NCBI RefSeq assembly: GCF_002257695.2
Contig: NZ_CP155571.1
Length of the DNA stretch: 64,000 bases
Direction: 5' to 3' (one strand)
Source of the DNA: Sporomusa acidovorans
GTDB lineage: Bacteria; Bacillota; Negativicutes; Sporomusales; Sporomusaceae
Shown here: positions 1 through 8,720 of the stretch, piece by piece
Position numbering within the stretch: position 1 is the first letter of the stretch
Layout: the number at the start of each line of letters is the position of its first letter
Program-made: the position numbers and the translations under genes
The notes under the pieces: generated by a model
The model's input: only the letters and a program-made list of their open reading frames with translations
Told to the model about the DNA's origin: nothing
Databases searched by the model: none

Positions 1-2
1 TA

Positions 3-971
3 ACAGGAAAACAAAATTTTGAAGATGATAGCCTATTATTAGGCTATAGTTATTATTTGGGTACAGCCAAACGGTGGAAACCCAAATGCTGTCTACATTC
101 CTGTGTTTTTCATAAAGTCGTGGGGCAGCGCTCCCAACTCCCCAATATACGTGAGGAATGGCAAAGAAACTTCCAGGGATTATTTACTCAATATGGCGCC
201 TACGGGTTAAAAGAACTAAGCAGAATTCATGACAATCATCCGTTTTTTTATGCTCAATATCGTAACAGCGTTATGGATCGTCAGGCATATTTGTGGCAAC
301 AGGCAAAAGCAAAACAGCCTGACGAGACTTTTGATATTTACAATTCGCGGTATATCTTAGAAACAGACGAACAAAGTAAAACATGTTTATTAAAAATACC
401 GGATGGTTGGTGGAGCCGCTTTTATGAGTATCATTGGGCAGCATGCTTTGCTCAAAAGAATGATATCTGCTTAGATGCCGGTTGCGGCGTAATCCATCCA
501 TTTAAATACTTTTTAAGCGCTACCTGCAAAGAAGTATATGCCTGCGATTTAGATAGAAGAATATTAGATAAAGAAGAACAATTACAAATGCTGCTCAATT
601 ACTTTTCAGCAGAGGATATTGAGAAAGCCAAAACCCGCATTGACAACATCAACTTTACCGTATGTTCATTAAAATCATTACCTTACAAAAACGATATGTT
701 TGATAAAATATATTGCCTATCTGCCTTAAATGATTTAGCTAACAAGGAAATCCAGGAAATTCTTGCTGAATTCTACCGTACGCTGACAAAGACAGGCTTG
801 TTAATCATAACCATCGATAATCCGGCGATGAAATTACGTTTTTTAGCTGACTGTGTAAAACAGGCAGGATTTACATTTGTCGGCCATCTGGATTTAACAC
901 TCCCCAATAATGCGTTATACTCTAACATCAATGGCGGCTTAACTTGTTTTCGTTTATTGGTTAAAAAATAA
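3..971 (+). CDS. Glycosyltransferase-like / SAM methyltransferase fusion, 5' partial
   Basis: The frame is open from base 3 to the TAA at 969, so the true start and N-terminal part lie outside the window. The first ~105 visible residues are a close paralogue of residues ~195-300 of the next gene (shared blocks EDDSLLLGYSYYLGT, GAYGLKELSRIH, FYAQYRNS). After that a second domain begins that the neighbour lacks. It has the class I SAM-dependent methyltransferase signature: LDAGCGV (motif I), YACDLDRR (acidic end of strand 2) and a later PYKNDMFDKIYCL block. The visible protein is therefore the tail of a glycosyltransferase-like domain fused to a methyltransferase, perhaps adding and methylating a sugar on a surface glycan. 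The substrate is unknown. The domain reading is firm for the methyltransferase and weaker for the N-terminal part. Confidence 0.8.
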   Translation, partial: TGKQNFEDDSLLLGYSYYLGTAKRWKPKCCLHSCVFHKVVGQRSQLPNIREEWQRNFQGLFTQYGAYGLKELSRIHDNHPFFYAQYRNSVMDRQAYLWQQAKAKQPDETFDIYNSRYILETDEQSKTCLLKIPDGWWSRFYEYHWAACFAQKNDICLDAGCGVIHPFKYFLSATCKEVYACDLDRRILDKEEQLQMLLNYFSAEDIEKAKTRIDNINFTVCSLKSLPYKNDMFDKIYCLSALNDLANKEIQEILAEFYRTLTKTGLLIITIDNPAMKLRFLADCVKQAGFTFVGHLDLTLPNNALYSNINGGLTCFRLLVKK

Positions 972-1050
972 GCGCCAAAATCAATAGGTTTTCGATCAAA
1001 GAATACTGATCTGGTTGCTGCTTTTCTAATGGAGAGGAGTGAAACAACGC

Positions 1051-1971
1051 ATGAATTGTGTATGTATGCTTCCCTTTTTTATCAATAAGAATGAATCCTT
1101 ATATGAATCTGACATGAAAATGGCCCATGATTGTTTAAAAAGTCTAGCCTACAGTCAAAACCTGAAATTAGTCATCTATAACCAAGGCGGTCTAACCAAT
1201 CAGGAGCTAACAGCATATCTGCAGCGCTTTGCTCTTGACTACGACATAATTGGAGATGGAATAAATGTCGGCATAACGATGGCCAGATACCGGTCACTGC
1301 AATATATATATCAACAATATAGTGCTGCAAACTATATTGCAGAAATCCATGTGGATATGATTTTTTCGCAAAACTGGCACATGCCTTTAATTGATTATCT
1401 GGAGAGCAGCGAAGAACCTTTAATTTCCCCACGTATATTGACAGCAGAAAATAACTGTTATGCGTTTAGTGATAATGCGGAAACAATCAGCAGCTTCCCT
1501 GATACAGTAGAAGAAGTGATGGCTTTACTGCAGAAATCCACTAAAGATGGCATTGTAGAAGGATTTGTCCATCCTGTTATTCATAAAGTCAGTATCCTGA
1601 AAAATATACCAGCCTATGATGTTGGATTTTTAACTGGAAAACAAGGCTATGAGGATGATAGCTTGTTATTAGGTTATAGTTATTATTTGGGTACATCGAA
1701 AAAATGGAGACCAAAACGCTGGTTACGCTCATGCGTTTATCATAAAACAATCGGACAAAGATTTTTATTGCCGAATTTATCCGAGGAATTCCAAAAAAAC
1801 TACTTAGGATTGTACACCCAATACGCCGCCTATGGCTTAAAAGAACTGGCTAGAATTCATGGTAACCAGCCGCACTTTTACGCCCAATATCGCAACAGTA
1901 TAATCGATCCGGATGCCTACTTCTGGCAAATGCCGGAAGATAAGCAGGATAATAAACTTCAAGGCAACTAA
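1051..1971 (+). CDS. Glycosyltransferase family 2-like protein (GT-A fold)
   Basis: A 306-residue protein starting at ATG 1051. The upstream in-frame GTG at 1039 overlaps the ribosome binding site GGAGAGGAG (1031-1039), so the ATG is preferred. The N-terminal half looks like a GT-A nucleotide-sugar transferase: CVCMLPFFINKNESLY as first strand, NVGITMARYRSL, and an acidic EIHVDMIFSQNW segment where GT2 enzymes carry DxD. The C-terminal third is nearly the same as the start of the preceding partial gene, but this copy stops about 10 residues after FWQMPEDK and lacks the methyltransferase domain. It probably arose by tandem duplication. Likely role: transfer of a sugar in a surface polysaccharide or glycoprotein; donor and acceptor unknown. 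Confidence 0.7.
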   Translation: MNCVCMLPFFINKNESLYESDMKMAHDCLKSLAYSQNLKLVIYNQGGLTNQELTAYLQRFALDYDIIGDGINVGITMARYRSLQYIYQQYSAANYIAEIHVDMIFSQNWHMPLIDYLESSEEPLISPRILTAENNCYAFSDNAETISSFPDTVEEVMALLQKSTKDGIVEGFVHPVIHKVSILKNIPAYDVGFLTGKQGYEDDSLLLGYSYYLGTSKKWRPKRWLRSCVYHKTIGQRFLLPNLSEEFQKNYLGLYTQYAAYGLKELARIHGNQPHFYAQYRNSIIDPDAYFWQMPEDKQDNKLQGN

Positions 1972-2041
1972 TTCAAGATTTATATTGAAAATAGGCGAGC
2001 GTACTAAAGAATACTTAAATACCGGAAAATCGCAAACAAAA

Positions 2042-2088
2042 AAAGTACACAACATTGGTGCACTTAACTTGCACTTGTTGTGTACTTT
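2042..2088. terminator. Bidirectional terminator between convergent genes
   Basis: A 13-bp perfect inverted repeat AAAGTACACAACA / TGTTGTGTACTTT (2042-2054 with 2076-2088), with an inner GTGCA/TGCAC stem. A-run on the left and T-run on the right suit both strands. It sits between the plus-strand genes to the left and the minus-strand genes to the right. Confidence 0.75.
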
Positions 2089-2150
2089 AAATTTGCAAAA
2101 GAAATTCCTATATCTTTGGTACGTTGTATAAAGAACAGAAACACGACTTA

Positions 2151-2852
2151 TTAAGTATGAAAAAGCAAACTAAGTTCAACGACATCCTGTACGGGAACCG
2201 CCTTGACTAGTTTATTACGGCGAATAATTCCATTCATGGCCGGACACAGGAACATAGTATTGTTATAACTATATAATTTATCAAATCGTATGCTATCAGC
2301 CGCGGCCTCTAAAAATAATGGTAAGTCTCTAAAAAAGTAAACCCCGGCAGATACCGCGTTGGAAATTACCTTTTTCTCGGCAGTTTGTTTCACCCATTGC
2401 CCGGACATCTCTAAATAACTATATTGCGGATTGTTCGATTTAAAATAAGGAATAATTCCGCCAATAAACGGATTGTTCGCAAATATTTCGACAGGATTCA
2501 ACTCACTCTGAAAAATAATATCCACTAAATCAACGACAACAGGTTGATCATAGTTGTTTAGCAGCGCTGCCCCTGCCAACGCGGATAATAAGGCTCCCTT
2601 ACTTAACCCCGAAAGCTTTACAAAATGGCAGCCGGAAAATTCCTCCTGAAGGTATGAGATTACCTTTTCTGTACCTTCGGTGTCCCGGAGAACAAACGTT
2701 ATTGCTTCTTCTCCTAGTAAAGAATTGTACCAGGTACGCGATTTTAATACCTTTTTTATTAATGGCTCCCCATCAATAGGAACTAAGGGTTTTATCCCAT
2801 GCTTTTCGGTATTAAAATCCGGCCCTGCTAACGGCACAATACAGGATATCAT
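2151..2852 (-). CDS. Nucleotidyltransferase-like protein, degenerate signature
   Basis: A 233-residue protein that begins like a sugar-1-phosphate nucleotidyltransferase (MISCIVPLAGPDF, then KPLVPIDGEPLIKKVL), but the usual Gly-rich G-x-G-[ST]-R loop is replaced by AGPDFNTEK. The mid-protein acidic segment VVVDLVDIIFQ stands where active enzymes carry a metal-binding Asp. Its start overlaps the stop of the upstream gene by four bases (ATGA), so the two are probably translationally coupled. It is the most divergent of three family members in this run and may be catalytically altered or regulatory. The family is recognisable; the sugar is not. Confidence 0.6.
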   Translation of the reverse strand: MISCIVPLAGPDFNTEKHGIKPLVPIDGEPLIKKVLKSRTWYNSLLGEEAITFVLRDTEGTEKVISYLQEEFSGCHFVKLSGLSKGALLSALAGAALLNNYDQPVVVDLVDIIFQSELNPVEIFANNPFIGGIIPYFKSNNPQYSYLEMSGQWVKQTAEKKVISNAVSAGVYFFRDLPLFLEAAADSIRFDKLYSYNNTMFLCPAMNGIIRRNKLVKAVPVQDVVELSLLFHT

Positions 2853-3574
2853 GCCATTCTCCCCAGATAGGCGGCTAGATCTTCCGGCGTTCCCAGCCCA
2901 TGCATTTGTTCAAAGTCAATCATATAGATACCGATTCTTTTGTTGTCCTTTATCGCATAGTTATAAGTGGGACAAGTGTAAAATTCATTATTTATCCGGT
3001 CATTTTCAATAATCATTTGGATAGCGTAATTGACGAAGTCCTTCCCCCTTGAATACAGGTAAATTCCAACTGTTGCAATATCCGAAATCGGTTCTTTTTC
3101 CTTTACCTCTTGCACCAGACCAAAGTGATCTGTCTTGGCAAAAGACCATTTGGGACTTTTTTCTTTATCTATGAATGTCAGGATCGAACCATCCAATCCT
3201 CTGCCAAGACAATCATTAATAAAAAGACTAATATCTAAGTCGACGAGTTGATCGGCATTGGCGATTAACAATGGTTCATCGTTATCAATATGCGCCTTAG
3301 CATACAGCACCGTGCAGGCTGTACCTTCGGTTTGCTTATCAATGGCAATAAATTTTACATCATATTCTTTTTCTATGAGGGCAACTGTTTGTGCTTCGGA
3401 CTCAAGATGCTCTTTCCTGGCAATTAATAAATATCTTGCCTGATGGTAGCGCAAGTTGTTAACAACACGCGCTACCATTGGTTGACCGGCAACATCGATA
3501 AAGGGCTTGGGACTTTTATATCCCGCTTTCACAAACCGGCTGCCGGCACCGGCCATAGGTATGACAATATTCAT
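2849..3574 (-). CDS. Sugar-phosphate nucleotidyltransferase family protein
   Basis: A 241-residue single-domain protein with the NTP-transferase signature at the N-terminus: MNIVIPMAGAGSRF followed by KSPKPFIDVAGQPMVARVV, then LIANADQLVDLD, the metal-binding Asp region. It is shorter than full RmlA/GlmU enzymes and has no C-terminal beta-helix, as in short cytidylyl/guanylyltransferases that activate unusual sugars or polyols. Expected role: charging a sugar- or polyol-phosphate as an NDP donor for the adjacent transferases. It is coupled to the downstream paralogue by an ATGA overlap. The substrate cannot be read from sequence. Confidence 0.75.
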   Translation of the reverse strand: MNIVIPMAGAGSRFVKAGYKSPKPFIDVAGQPMVARVVNNLRYHQARYLLIARKEHLESEAQTVALIEKEYDVKFIAIDKQTEGTACTVLYAKAHIDNDEPLLIANADQLVDLDISLFINDCLGRGLDGSILTFIDKEKSPKWSFAKTDHFGLVQEVKEKEPISDIATVGIYLYSRGKDFVNYAIQMIIENDRINNEFYTCPTYNYAIKDNKRIGIYMIDFEQMHGLGTPEDLAAYLGRMA

Positions 3575-3611
3575 ATTTGTCAGCTCCTTTAAACAATTGG
3601 GATGGTGGAGG

Positions 3612-4637
3612 CTATATTTTTAAGCGTTCATAAACTTCAAAATCAATGTACCCCTCATGAATCACTGCCTGAGCATCAACTGAATCTTCAGTTGGGAAGT
3701 AGTTGGACAGCATATGTTTGACAATCTGTTCAACCATTTCACCTGTAACATGAACATTGTCTTCGCCAAAATAAATCATCCCACCGGAAATGGCAATTTC
3801 GTAGCTTGGGAAATAATCCACGTTATCAAAGGATTCACTCAAAAGCTGAGCTACAACTCTAAGCACCGCTTTAGAAAATGAGTTTGCTATGATAGCATTA
3901 GTATTTGAAAAAGTAGCTTCAATAGGAATGGGACTAACTGTAAGTATTATTTTTTTCATCGAATGCGCGTTAATTAAACAGATAGCGTCTTTAAGCCTGC
4001 CAAAAACATCATCGACATCCATTCTGTGAAAATAATACCGGTCTGGTTCCAGGTTGACCGCTGTTTTACCCGGTGCTTTATTCAAATAGCAACAATGCTT
4101 ACTATCATACCAAGTCTCTATCAAACCAAGAGTGATAATAATAGTATCACAGTCAAGAAGCTCTTGGTACACTAGGTCTATCTGCCGCCTTCTCTCAAGG
4201 AGGCGTGCTAACGTAACCGGCTTGTTGTGTATATGCAGAAATAAATCAACGAAACCCTGTTTACGCTCCTCAATCCCCATGCTGTCATTATAAACAAACT
4301 TGCCAAAGATACTTTCTATTCTTTGAAGAAGCGTCCCCGCGTTGTATTCATTAAGCAAATGCGGTGCTGCATAGGCAATTTCTGATTGTCCGACTTTGAA
4401 CTTACCTACAGGTACATCGAAGCCCAGTTGAATAAGCCTAGCCTCAATCTCTCTTGCAAAGCATGAGCCAATGGTAAAAATCTTTTCATTGGGTTTAAGA
4501 CGGAATTTGGGGGTTAGTTTCGGCAACAGCATCCCTTGGTAATAACCCGTCTCGTTCTTGGCAGGATAACGAAATGTGCGATTTTCAATACCTTTTAACA
4601 GGTTATTATAAGCCTCATACCCTTTGAAAATTTTCAT
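3612..4637 (-). CDS. GSCFA-domain protein
   Basis: A 341-residue protein with the namesake motif of the GSCFA family at residues 57-61 (FTIGSCFAREIEARL), followed by downstream conserved blocks such as IITLGLIETWYD and ILTVSPIPIEATF. GSCFA proteins are found in polysaccharide loci and resemble SGNH/GDSL esterases, which suggests acyl-ester chemistry on glycans; that function is inference. The Ser in GSCFA and a C-terminal DNVHVTGEM (Asp and His) could form the catalytic set. The start is supported by GGAGG seven bases upstream. It lies between two nucleotidyltransferase genes in the same direction. Confidence 0.75.
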   Translation of the reverse strand: MKIFKGYEAYNNLLKGIENRTFRYPAKNETGYYQGMLLPKLTPKFRLKPNEKIFTIGSCFAREIEARLIQLGFDVPVGKFKVGQSEIAYAAPHLLNEYNAGTLLQRIESIFGKFVYNDSMGIEERKQGFVDLFLHIHNKPVTLARLLERRRQIDLVYQELLDCDTIIITLGLIETWYDSKHCCYLNKAPGKTAVNLEPDRYYFHRMDVDDVFGRLKDAICLINAHSMKKIILTVSPIPIEATFSNTNAIIANSFSKAVLRVVAQLLSESFDNVDYFPSYEIAISGGMIYFGEDNVHVTGEMVEQIVKHMLSNYFPTEDSVDAQAVIHEGYIDFEVYERLKI

Positions 4638-4666
4638 TTTGAATCCTCCATCGATCGAAAAATAGG

Positions 4667-5419
4667 TTACTCATCGGATAAGCCACTGTCATATAATTTC
4701 ATTTCATATTCTTTTATTTTTTGTGGCGAATAAAAAGAATGATACTTTCGCTTATCTATATAATACGGTTTTAATACTTTGTTCTCTAAGATCAGTTCAT
4801 TCAATACCGGGGCAATAAAATACATTCCGTTAACACTGGCATTTTTTTCAATGCTGCTCATCGCCGCCTTCACAAACAGAGCTCCTTGTTTAAAGTAATA
4901 AAAGCCAGCAATCGCATTTTTACTGATGGGGTCCTTTTCAGCTGCCTCCACAATGCATTTTTGATCATCCAGTCTGACATATGACCACCGAGGGTGAACG
5001 GCTTCAAAACAGATGACACCGGCATCTACATTTTTTTGTCTAAAACTGGCAATCACAATATTTAAATTATAATCAATGACTTGATCACCATTGACGATCA
5101 GTAATTCATCATCAGAATCGATGTAATCGATTGCCAGTAATGCACTGCAAGCCGCTCCCTGGGTTTCATTTTCCAATTTTACAATTTCGCATTGCTTATT
5201 TGTTATGAGTTGCAAGACATTATGCAAGTGATACTTATGGCAATCTGATGATTTGACAACAAATACATATTTTTTCTCGTCACTAATTAAGTCAAGTTTA
5301 TTGATTACCATTTCAATCATAGGTTTACCCTGAATTTCGACTAATGGCTTCGGAAAAATATATTCAGGCGAATTAAAAAAAGCAGATGTTCCGCCTAGTG
5401 GCACCAAAATGTTAAACAC
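4667..5419 (-). CDS. Sugar-phosphate nucleotidyltransferase family protein
   Basis: A 250-residue protein starting GTG, with AAGGA five bases upstream. It carries the NTP-transferase layout: FNILVPLGGTSAFF, then FPKPLVEIQGKPMIEMVI and LLIVNGDQVIDYN (metal-site Asp). The Gly-rich loop lacks the usual Arg, as in the most divergent paralogue of this run. It overlaps the upstream HAD phosphatase gene by eight bases, a pairing common in pathways where a sugar phosphate is dephosphorylated or isomerised before activation. The sugar is unknown. Confidence 0.7.
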   Translation of the reverse strand: MFNILVPLGGTSAFFNSPEYIFPKPLVEIQGKPMIEMVINKLDLISDEKKYVFVVKSSDCHKYHLHNVLQLITNKQCEIVKLENETQGAACSALLAIDYIDSDDELLIVNGDQVIDYNLNIVIASFRQKNVDAGVICFEAVHPRWSYVRLDDQKCIVEAAEKDPISKNAIAGFYYFKQGALFVKAAMSSIEKNASVNGMYFIAPVLNELILENKVLKPYYIDKRKYHSFYSPQKIKEYEMKLYDSGLSDE

Positions 5420-6041
5420 CTTGTTCCTTAACCTCCTTAATTCGCCTTATAATATTGCAGTAGGTCACTTCTTCAACATTACCAACTTTCATTACGTGTG
5501 CCCCACTGTCCAGTGCCGCCTTTATACCGTTTTCATTATCCTCGACAATTAGGCACTCCTCCGGCAATAAAGTCAATCGTTCTATCGCCTTGAGATAAAT
5601 CTCCGGACTGGGTTTGGGGTTACTGACGTCCTCATTTGACAAATAAAAGTCAAAATACTCCTCTAGCTTCGCTTTATTAAGCATAGTTTGCACAGTAGCC
5701 AAAATGGAGTTAGAGCAAACAGCCAAATGATATCCCTGTAATTTAAGCTTTGCCAAAGCGTATTGGTGATAAAATACGGGTTTGCAATAAGTATGAATCA
5801 ATTCCATCGTATATTGTTGTTTTATTAAATTTATAAAGGAATGTAGCTTTCTGGGTAATTTTTTTTCAATGCTAAGCATTTCTAGTTTTACCCTAGTAGG
5901 CAGGCCATCAAATGTCACTAAATGCTCATATCTGCTTATTTCAAAGCCAAAAAGCTGGAGAGCTCTATTTAACGCAATATAATGCCATTCCCTGGCGTCA
6001 ATCAACACGCCATCCATGTCAAATATGATCGCTTTAATCAC
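5412..6041 (-). CDS. HAD-superfamily hydrolase, beta-phosphoglucomutase-like
   Basis: A 209-residue HAD subfamily IA phosphatase. Motif I is FDMDGVL at residues 7-13 (Asp8 nucleophile, Asp10 acid/base), motif II is AVCSNS, motif III Lys lies in SNPKPSPEIY, and motif IV is IVEDNENGIKAA. The helical cap between motifs I and II has the size seen in beta-phosphoglucomutase/phosphatase members. It starts at GTG, with an AGG-containing stretch immediately upstream. It overlaps the nucleotidyltransferase downstream, so it probably handles the phosphorylated sugar used by that enzyme. Family assignment is firm; substrate unknown. Confidence 0.85.
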   Translation of the reverse strand: MIKAIIFDMDGVLIDAREWHYIALNRALQLFGFEISRYEHLVTFDGLPTRVKLEMLSIEKKLPRKLHSFINLIKQQYTMELIHTYCKPVFYHQYALAKLKLQGYHLAVCSNSILATVQTMLNKAKLEEYFDFYLSNEDVSNPKPSPEIYLKAIERLTLLPEECLIVEDNENGIKAALDSGAHVMKVGNVEEVTYCNIIRRIKEVKEQGV

Positions 6042-6085
6042 CCTATCGCCTCTTTTCCCTATAGCTTCCGATAAAGTAGACTTAG

Positions 6086-6185
6086 CTTCAGGTGGGGTTT
6101 TAACCCCATCTGAAGGTTAGTCACCCTTATCCAGGAGCTTAGCGCCGCTTATCTCCCGCTTAAAGAAGCGGGAGTATTAGCGGCG
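6086..6185. terminator. Pair of strong hairpins between operon segments
   Basis: Hairpin one: CTTCAGGTGGGG / CCCCATCTGAAG (6086-6115). Hairpin two: CTCCCGCTT / AAGCGGGAG with an outer GCCGCT/AGCGGC stem that runs over the stop codon of the gene to the right. No T-run follows closely, so these could be terminator-like or processing structures, or a mobile repeat. No second copy was noticed in the window. Confidence 0.45.
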
Positions 6186-6848
6186 GTTAGCTATCGGATA
6201 AAGATTTTCAGAAAAAAATTTTCTTGCCAGTTCAGGCAGATCAGTACAAAGCATCAACTTGTCGGCTGCCCAGTTTTTAGTAGCCTTTTTGTATTGACGC
6301 CATTTGTCAAGATAATCCCGTCCGTGAATTTCCGGCGAAACAATACAAACCCTTTTGCCATTTGCCAAGTGGCTTAATAGAATATCTGGATTTATCCAGC
6401 TTTCATACAGTTCATCCAGCCAAACGCCTGCCGCATTTGCATAAAGCAGTGAGTGACAATCGGCAACTACCTCAAATTCACTTTGCCGGATAAAATAGTG
6501 CAGATTGTTTTTCAAGTAACCAATCGTATCAGGAATAGACATATCAAATACAAAATAATTGGCAATGCCATTTTGTCTCAGGTATTTAGCCAATTCCACC
6601 TGCAACCCATCTGATTTGATATTCAGGGCTAACGGCAACCCTTTGCCAAAAGTCTGATACAACCTAAAAAAACTTTCCAGATTCAATTCGCTGCCATGCG
6701 GTATATCATGAGAAATTACTATTTGTCCATCAAAGTCTCTAATATCTGTCTCTGTGCCAAATCCCGACTGAAATGACCGTATAAAAGCATCCCGGGTATT
6801 TTTTTCTGCTATTGCCGTCCAAACCCCCCTATGACTGATAATGTTCAT
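6177..6848 (-). CDS. Glycerophosphodiester phosphodiesterase-like protein
   Basis: About 223 residues. The N-terminus carries the GDPD signature ISHRG, then TETDIRDFDGQIVISHD, which supplies the His, Glu, Asp and second His of the metal/catalytic site. The remaining TIM-barrel elements (LALNIKSDGL, FVFDMSIPDTI) also fit. At ~225 residues it is on the short side for the family. A second ATG two codons into the open frame (6848) has better spacing to the upstream ATAGGG and is used here. It probably cleaves or transfers a phosphodiester-linked group such as glycerol phosphate on a surface polymer; that role is inference from the locus. Confidence 0.75.
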   Translation of the reverse strand: MNIISHRGVWTAIAEKNTRDAFIRSFQSGFGTETDIRDFDGQIVISHDIPHGSELNLESFFRLYQTFGKGLPLALNIKSDGLQVELAKYLRQNGIANYFVFDMSIPDTIGYLKNNLHYFIRQSEFEVVADCHSLLYANAAGVWLDELYESWINPDILLSHLANGKRVCIVSPEIHGRDYLDKWRQYKKATKNWAADKLMLCTDLPELARKFFSENLYPIANRR

Positions 6849-6856
6849 TTTCATCC

Positions 6857-7537
6857 CTATTCTTTCACCTTATATCGACCATCTGATGCTGCTATTTCAT
6901 TGATTGATCTATTCTTTTTATAAAAGTAAAGTGTATACCCTTTAAGTTTGATGTAGGGGAAATAGTTTCTGAATGCATCTATAGCGTTACCTTCCCGCAG
7001 TAATGGAAAAGCGCGATTCTGCAACCATATCTCCGGAGCCGGAAAACCACTGTCACTCTTAATCTCCGGAGTCCAGAAAGTAAGCATGGCAGACAATGAT
7101 CCAGCAACAATGTAATCAAGTAAATAGCCGCCTTCATCTTCGATATAGCCAAGAAAGGCGATCGGGGTTTCGGCTAGGGCTATCTTTACTTCCTCAATAA
7201 AATTTTCAATATTATCTACAACAATATCTGACCTGATTTTTACAAAGTATTTTAGCCTGGGGTCCTTGGCCAACTCTAAAATCCCGGTATAGGTCGAGAG
7301 GCACTGCAGGTTAATATTCCAATATCCAGTGAAAGCAGGTTTTGGGGTAAGATTTAACTTCATCCCAGAATCTTTAATTACTCTAAAGTTTGCTTCCGGC
7401 TCATCTTCCCAGGTAGACCATAAGACATGATTTGCCCTGGAATAACACTGAACTACCGGATCAACATACGCTGTTGGTCCTTGTATGACAATGCCTATTT
7501 CATCAGTTTTTATATTTTTACTGCCACCGGCAATCAT
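6857..7537 (-). CDS. WavE-like polysaccharide synthesis protein
   Basis: A 226-residue protein with the pattern of WavE-type glycosyltransferase-like proteins: EIGIVIQGPT at the N-terminus, a VLWSTWEDE block, and FVKIRSDIVVDN, where the Asp pair resembles a DxD nucleotide-sugar site. It starts at ATG 7537 with GGAGG about ten bases upstream. The GDPD-like gene follows within nine bases, which suggests one transcript. Likely function: adding a sugar to a surface glycan. Family level is fairly clear; specificity is not. Confidence 0.7.
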   Translation of the reverse strand: MIAGGSKNIKTDEIGIVIQGPTAYVDPVVQCYSRANHVLWSTWEDEPEANFRVIKDSGMKLNLTPKPAFTGYWNINLQCLSTYTGILELAKDPRLKYFVKIRSDIVVDNIENFIEEVKIALAETPIAFLGYIEDEGGYLLDYIVAGSLSAMLTFWTPEIKSDSGFPAPEIWLQNRAFPLLREGNAIDAFRNYFPYIKLKGYTLYFYKKNRSINEIAASDGRYKVKE

Positions 7538-7663
7538 AAAAATAATACCTCCGCAATACGTTGAAATAATTAGTTCATTCTCTATAGATTATGAAATAGC
7601 GATGAACGCAGTGCTTGCGTACTAAACTTTTTCTATATACAACGTAAAAGGACAAACGTAAAG

Positions 7664-7702
7664 TTAAGGCCACCTAGTATGTAATCTCCCAGGTGGCCTT
7701 AA
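7664..7702. terminator. Terminator downstream of rfbA
   Basis: A 12-bp perfect inverted repeat TTAAGGCCACCT / AGGTGGCCTTAA (7664-7675 with 7691-7702). It lies just beyond the short rmlC remnant, whose stop codon is inside the stem. No long T-run. Confidence 0.55.
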
Positions 7703-7790
7703 CTACGTTTCCATGAAAACTCCGGTTACCTTCAAAAGCTTCCGGTTCAATATTTTCTATATCAAGTAAGATTGTATGATACCCCCTCAC
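7674..7790 (-). pseudogene. rmlC N-terminal remnant (first copy)
   Basis: A 38-codon frame starting GTG at 7790 and overlapping the rfbA stop. Its residues follow the N-terminus of dTDP-4-dehydrorhamnose 3,5-epimerase and line up with the second remnant to the right of rfbA: MRGYHTILLDIENIEPEAFE here against MRCYDTFLPDVKIFEPKVFE there. The reading ends at TAG inside a terminator hairpin, so only the first tenth to fifth of the enzyme remains. It is a decayed fragment, not a working gene. Confidence 0.55.
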
Positions 7791-8671
7791 GAATTGCCTC
7801 CCCCCTGTGCAAGTTGTAGCAAATACTGGCCATAACCGTTATTTTTGTAGGATTCAGCAATGTTAGTTAATTGTTGAACAGAAATATAGCCCATCCGGAA
7901 AGCAACCTCTTCCGGACATGCAATTTTTAACCCTTGTCTTTGCTCAATTGTTTCAATAAAATTCGCTGCCTGGAGAAGTGATCCGGGCGTTCCTGTATCC
8001 AGCCATGCATACCCCCGCCCCAAACGTTCAACTGTAAGCTGACCTTGATTAAGGTAAAGCCTGTTTATGTCGGTAATTTCAAGTTCACCTCTGGCGCTGG
8101 GCTTGAGATTTTTCGCCATATCGACTACCTGGTGATCATAAAAATACAAGCCTGTTACCGCATAATTTGATTTAGGCTTTTGGGGCTTTTCTTCAAGACT
8201 GACAGCCGCTCCGGTTTCATCAAACTCAACGACACCATACTGCTCCGGATTATTAACCAAATACCCAAACACAGTTGCTCCTGTAGTTTTTTGGGCAGCC
8301 TGTTGAAGTTTGGCCGCTAAACCATCACCATAGAAAATATTATCCCCTAATACTAAAGCACAGTCTTGATGCCCAATAAAATGCTGTCCAATGATAAACG
8401 CTTGAGCAATTCCCTCAGGACGCGGTTGAACCGCATAACAGATATTTAATCCCCATTGTGCTCCATCTTGGAGAAGTTGCTGATATAACGATAAGTCTTG
8501 CGGGGTTGAAATCACCAGTATATCAGATATCCCTGCCAGCATTAGCGTAGTAAGTGGATAATAGGCCATCGGCTTGTCATAAATAGGCATAAGCTGCTTG
8601 CTGATTACTTTGGTTAACGGATACAACCTTGTACCAGAGCCGCCAGCCAAGATAATACCCTTTTTAATCAT
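7787..8671 (-). CDS. rfbA: Glucose-1-phosphate thymidylyltransferase
   Basis: A 294-residue enzyme making dTDP-glucose from dTTP and glucose-1-phosphate, the first step towards dTDP-deoxysugars. Signature near the N-terminus is KKGIILAGGSGTRLYPLT; later blocks DKPMAYYPL, LGDNIFYG, EKPQKPKSNYAVTGLYFYD and RGYAWLDTGTP are those of RmlA. ATG 8671 is preferred over the in-frame GTG at 8680 because GGGAG lies eight bases before it. Full length for the family. rmlB and rmlD are not in the window and rmlC exists only as fragments on both sides, so the product probably feeds the FdtA/FdtB amino-sugar branch here or genes elsewhere. Confidence 0.95.
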   Translation of the reverse strand: MIKKGIILAGGSGTRLYPLTKVISKQLMPIYDKPMAYYPLTTLMLAGISDILVISTPQDLSLYQQLLQDGAQWGLNICYAVQPRPEGIAQAFIIGQHFIGHQDCALVLGDNIFYGDGLAAKLQQAAQKTTGATVFGYLVNNPEQYGVVEFDETGAAVSLEEKPQKPKSNYAVTGLYFYDHQVVDMAKNLKPSARGELEITDINRLYLNQGQLTVERLGRGYAWLDTGTPGSLLQAANFIETIEQRQGLKIACPEEVAFRMGYISVQQLTNIAESYKNNGYGQYLLQLAQGGGNS

Positions 8672-8720
8672 ACTCAACACTCCCTAGCCGTTAGTAAGCC
8701 TACTCTACTACTCTTCATTA

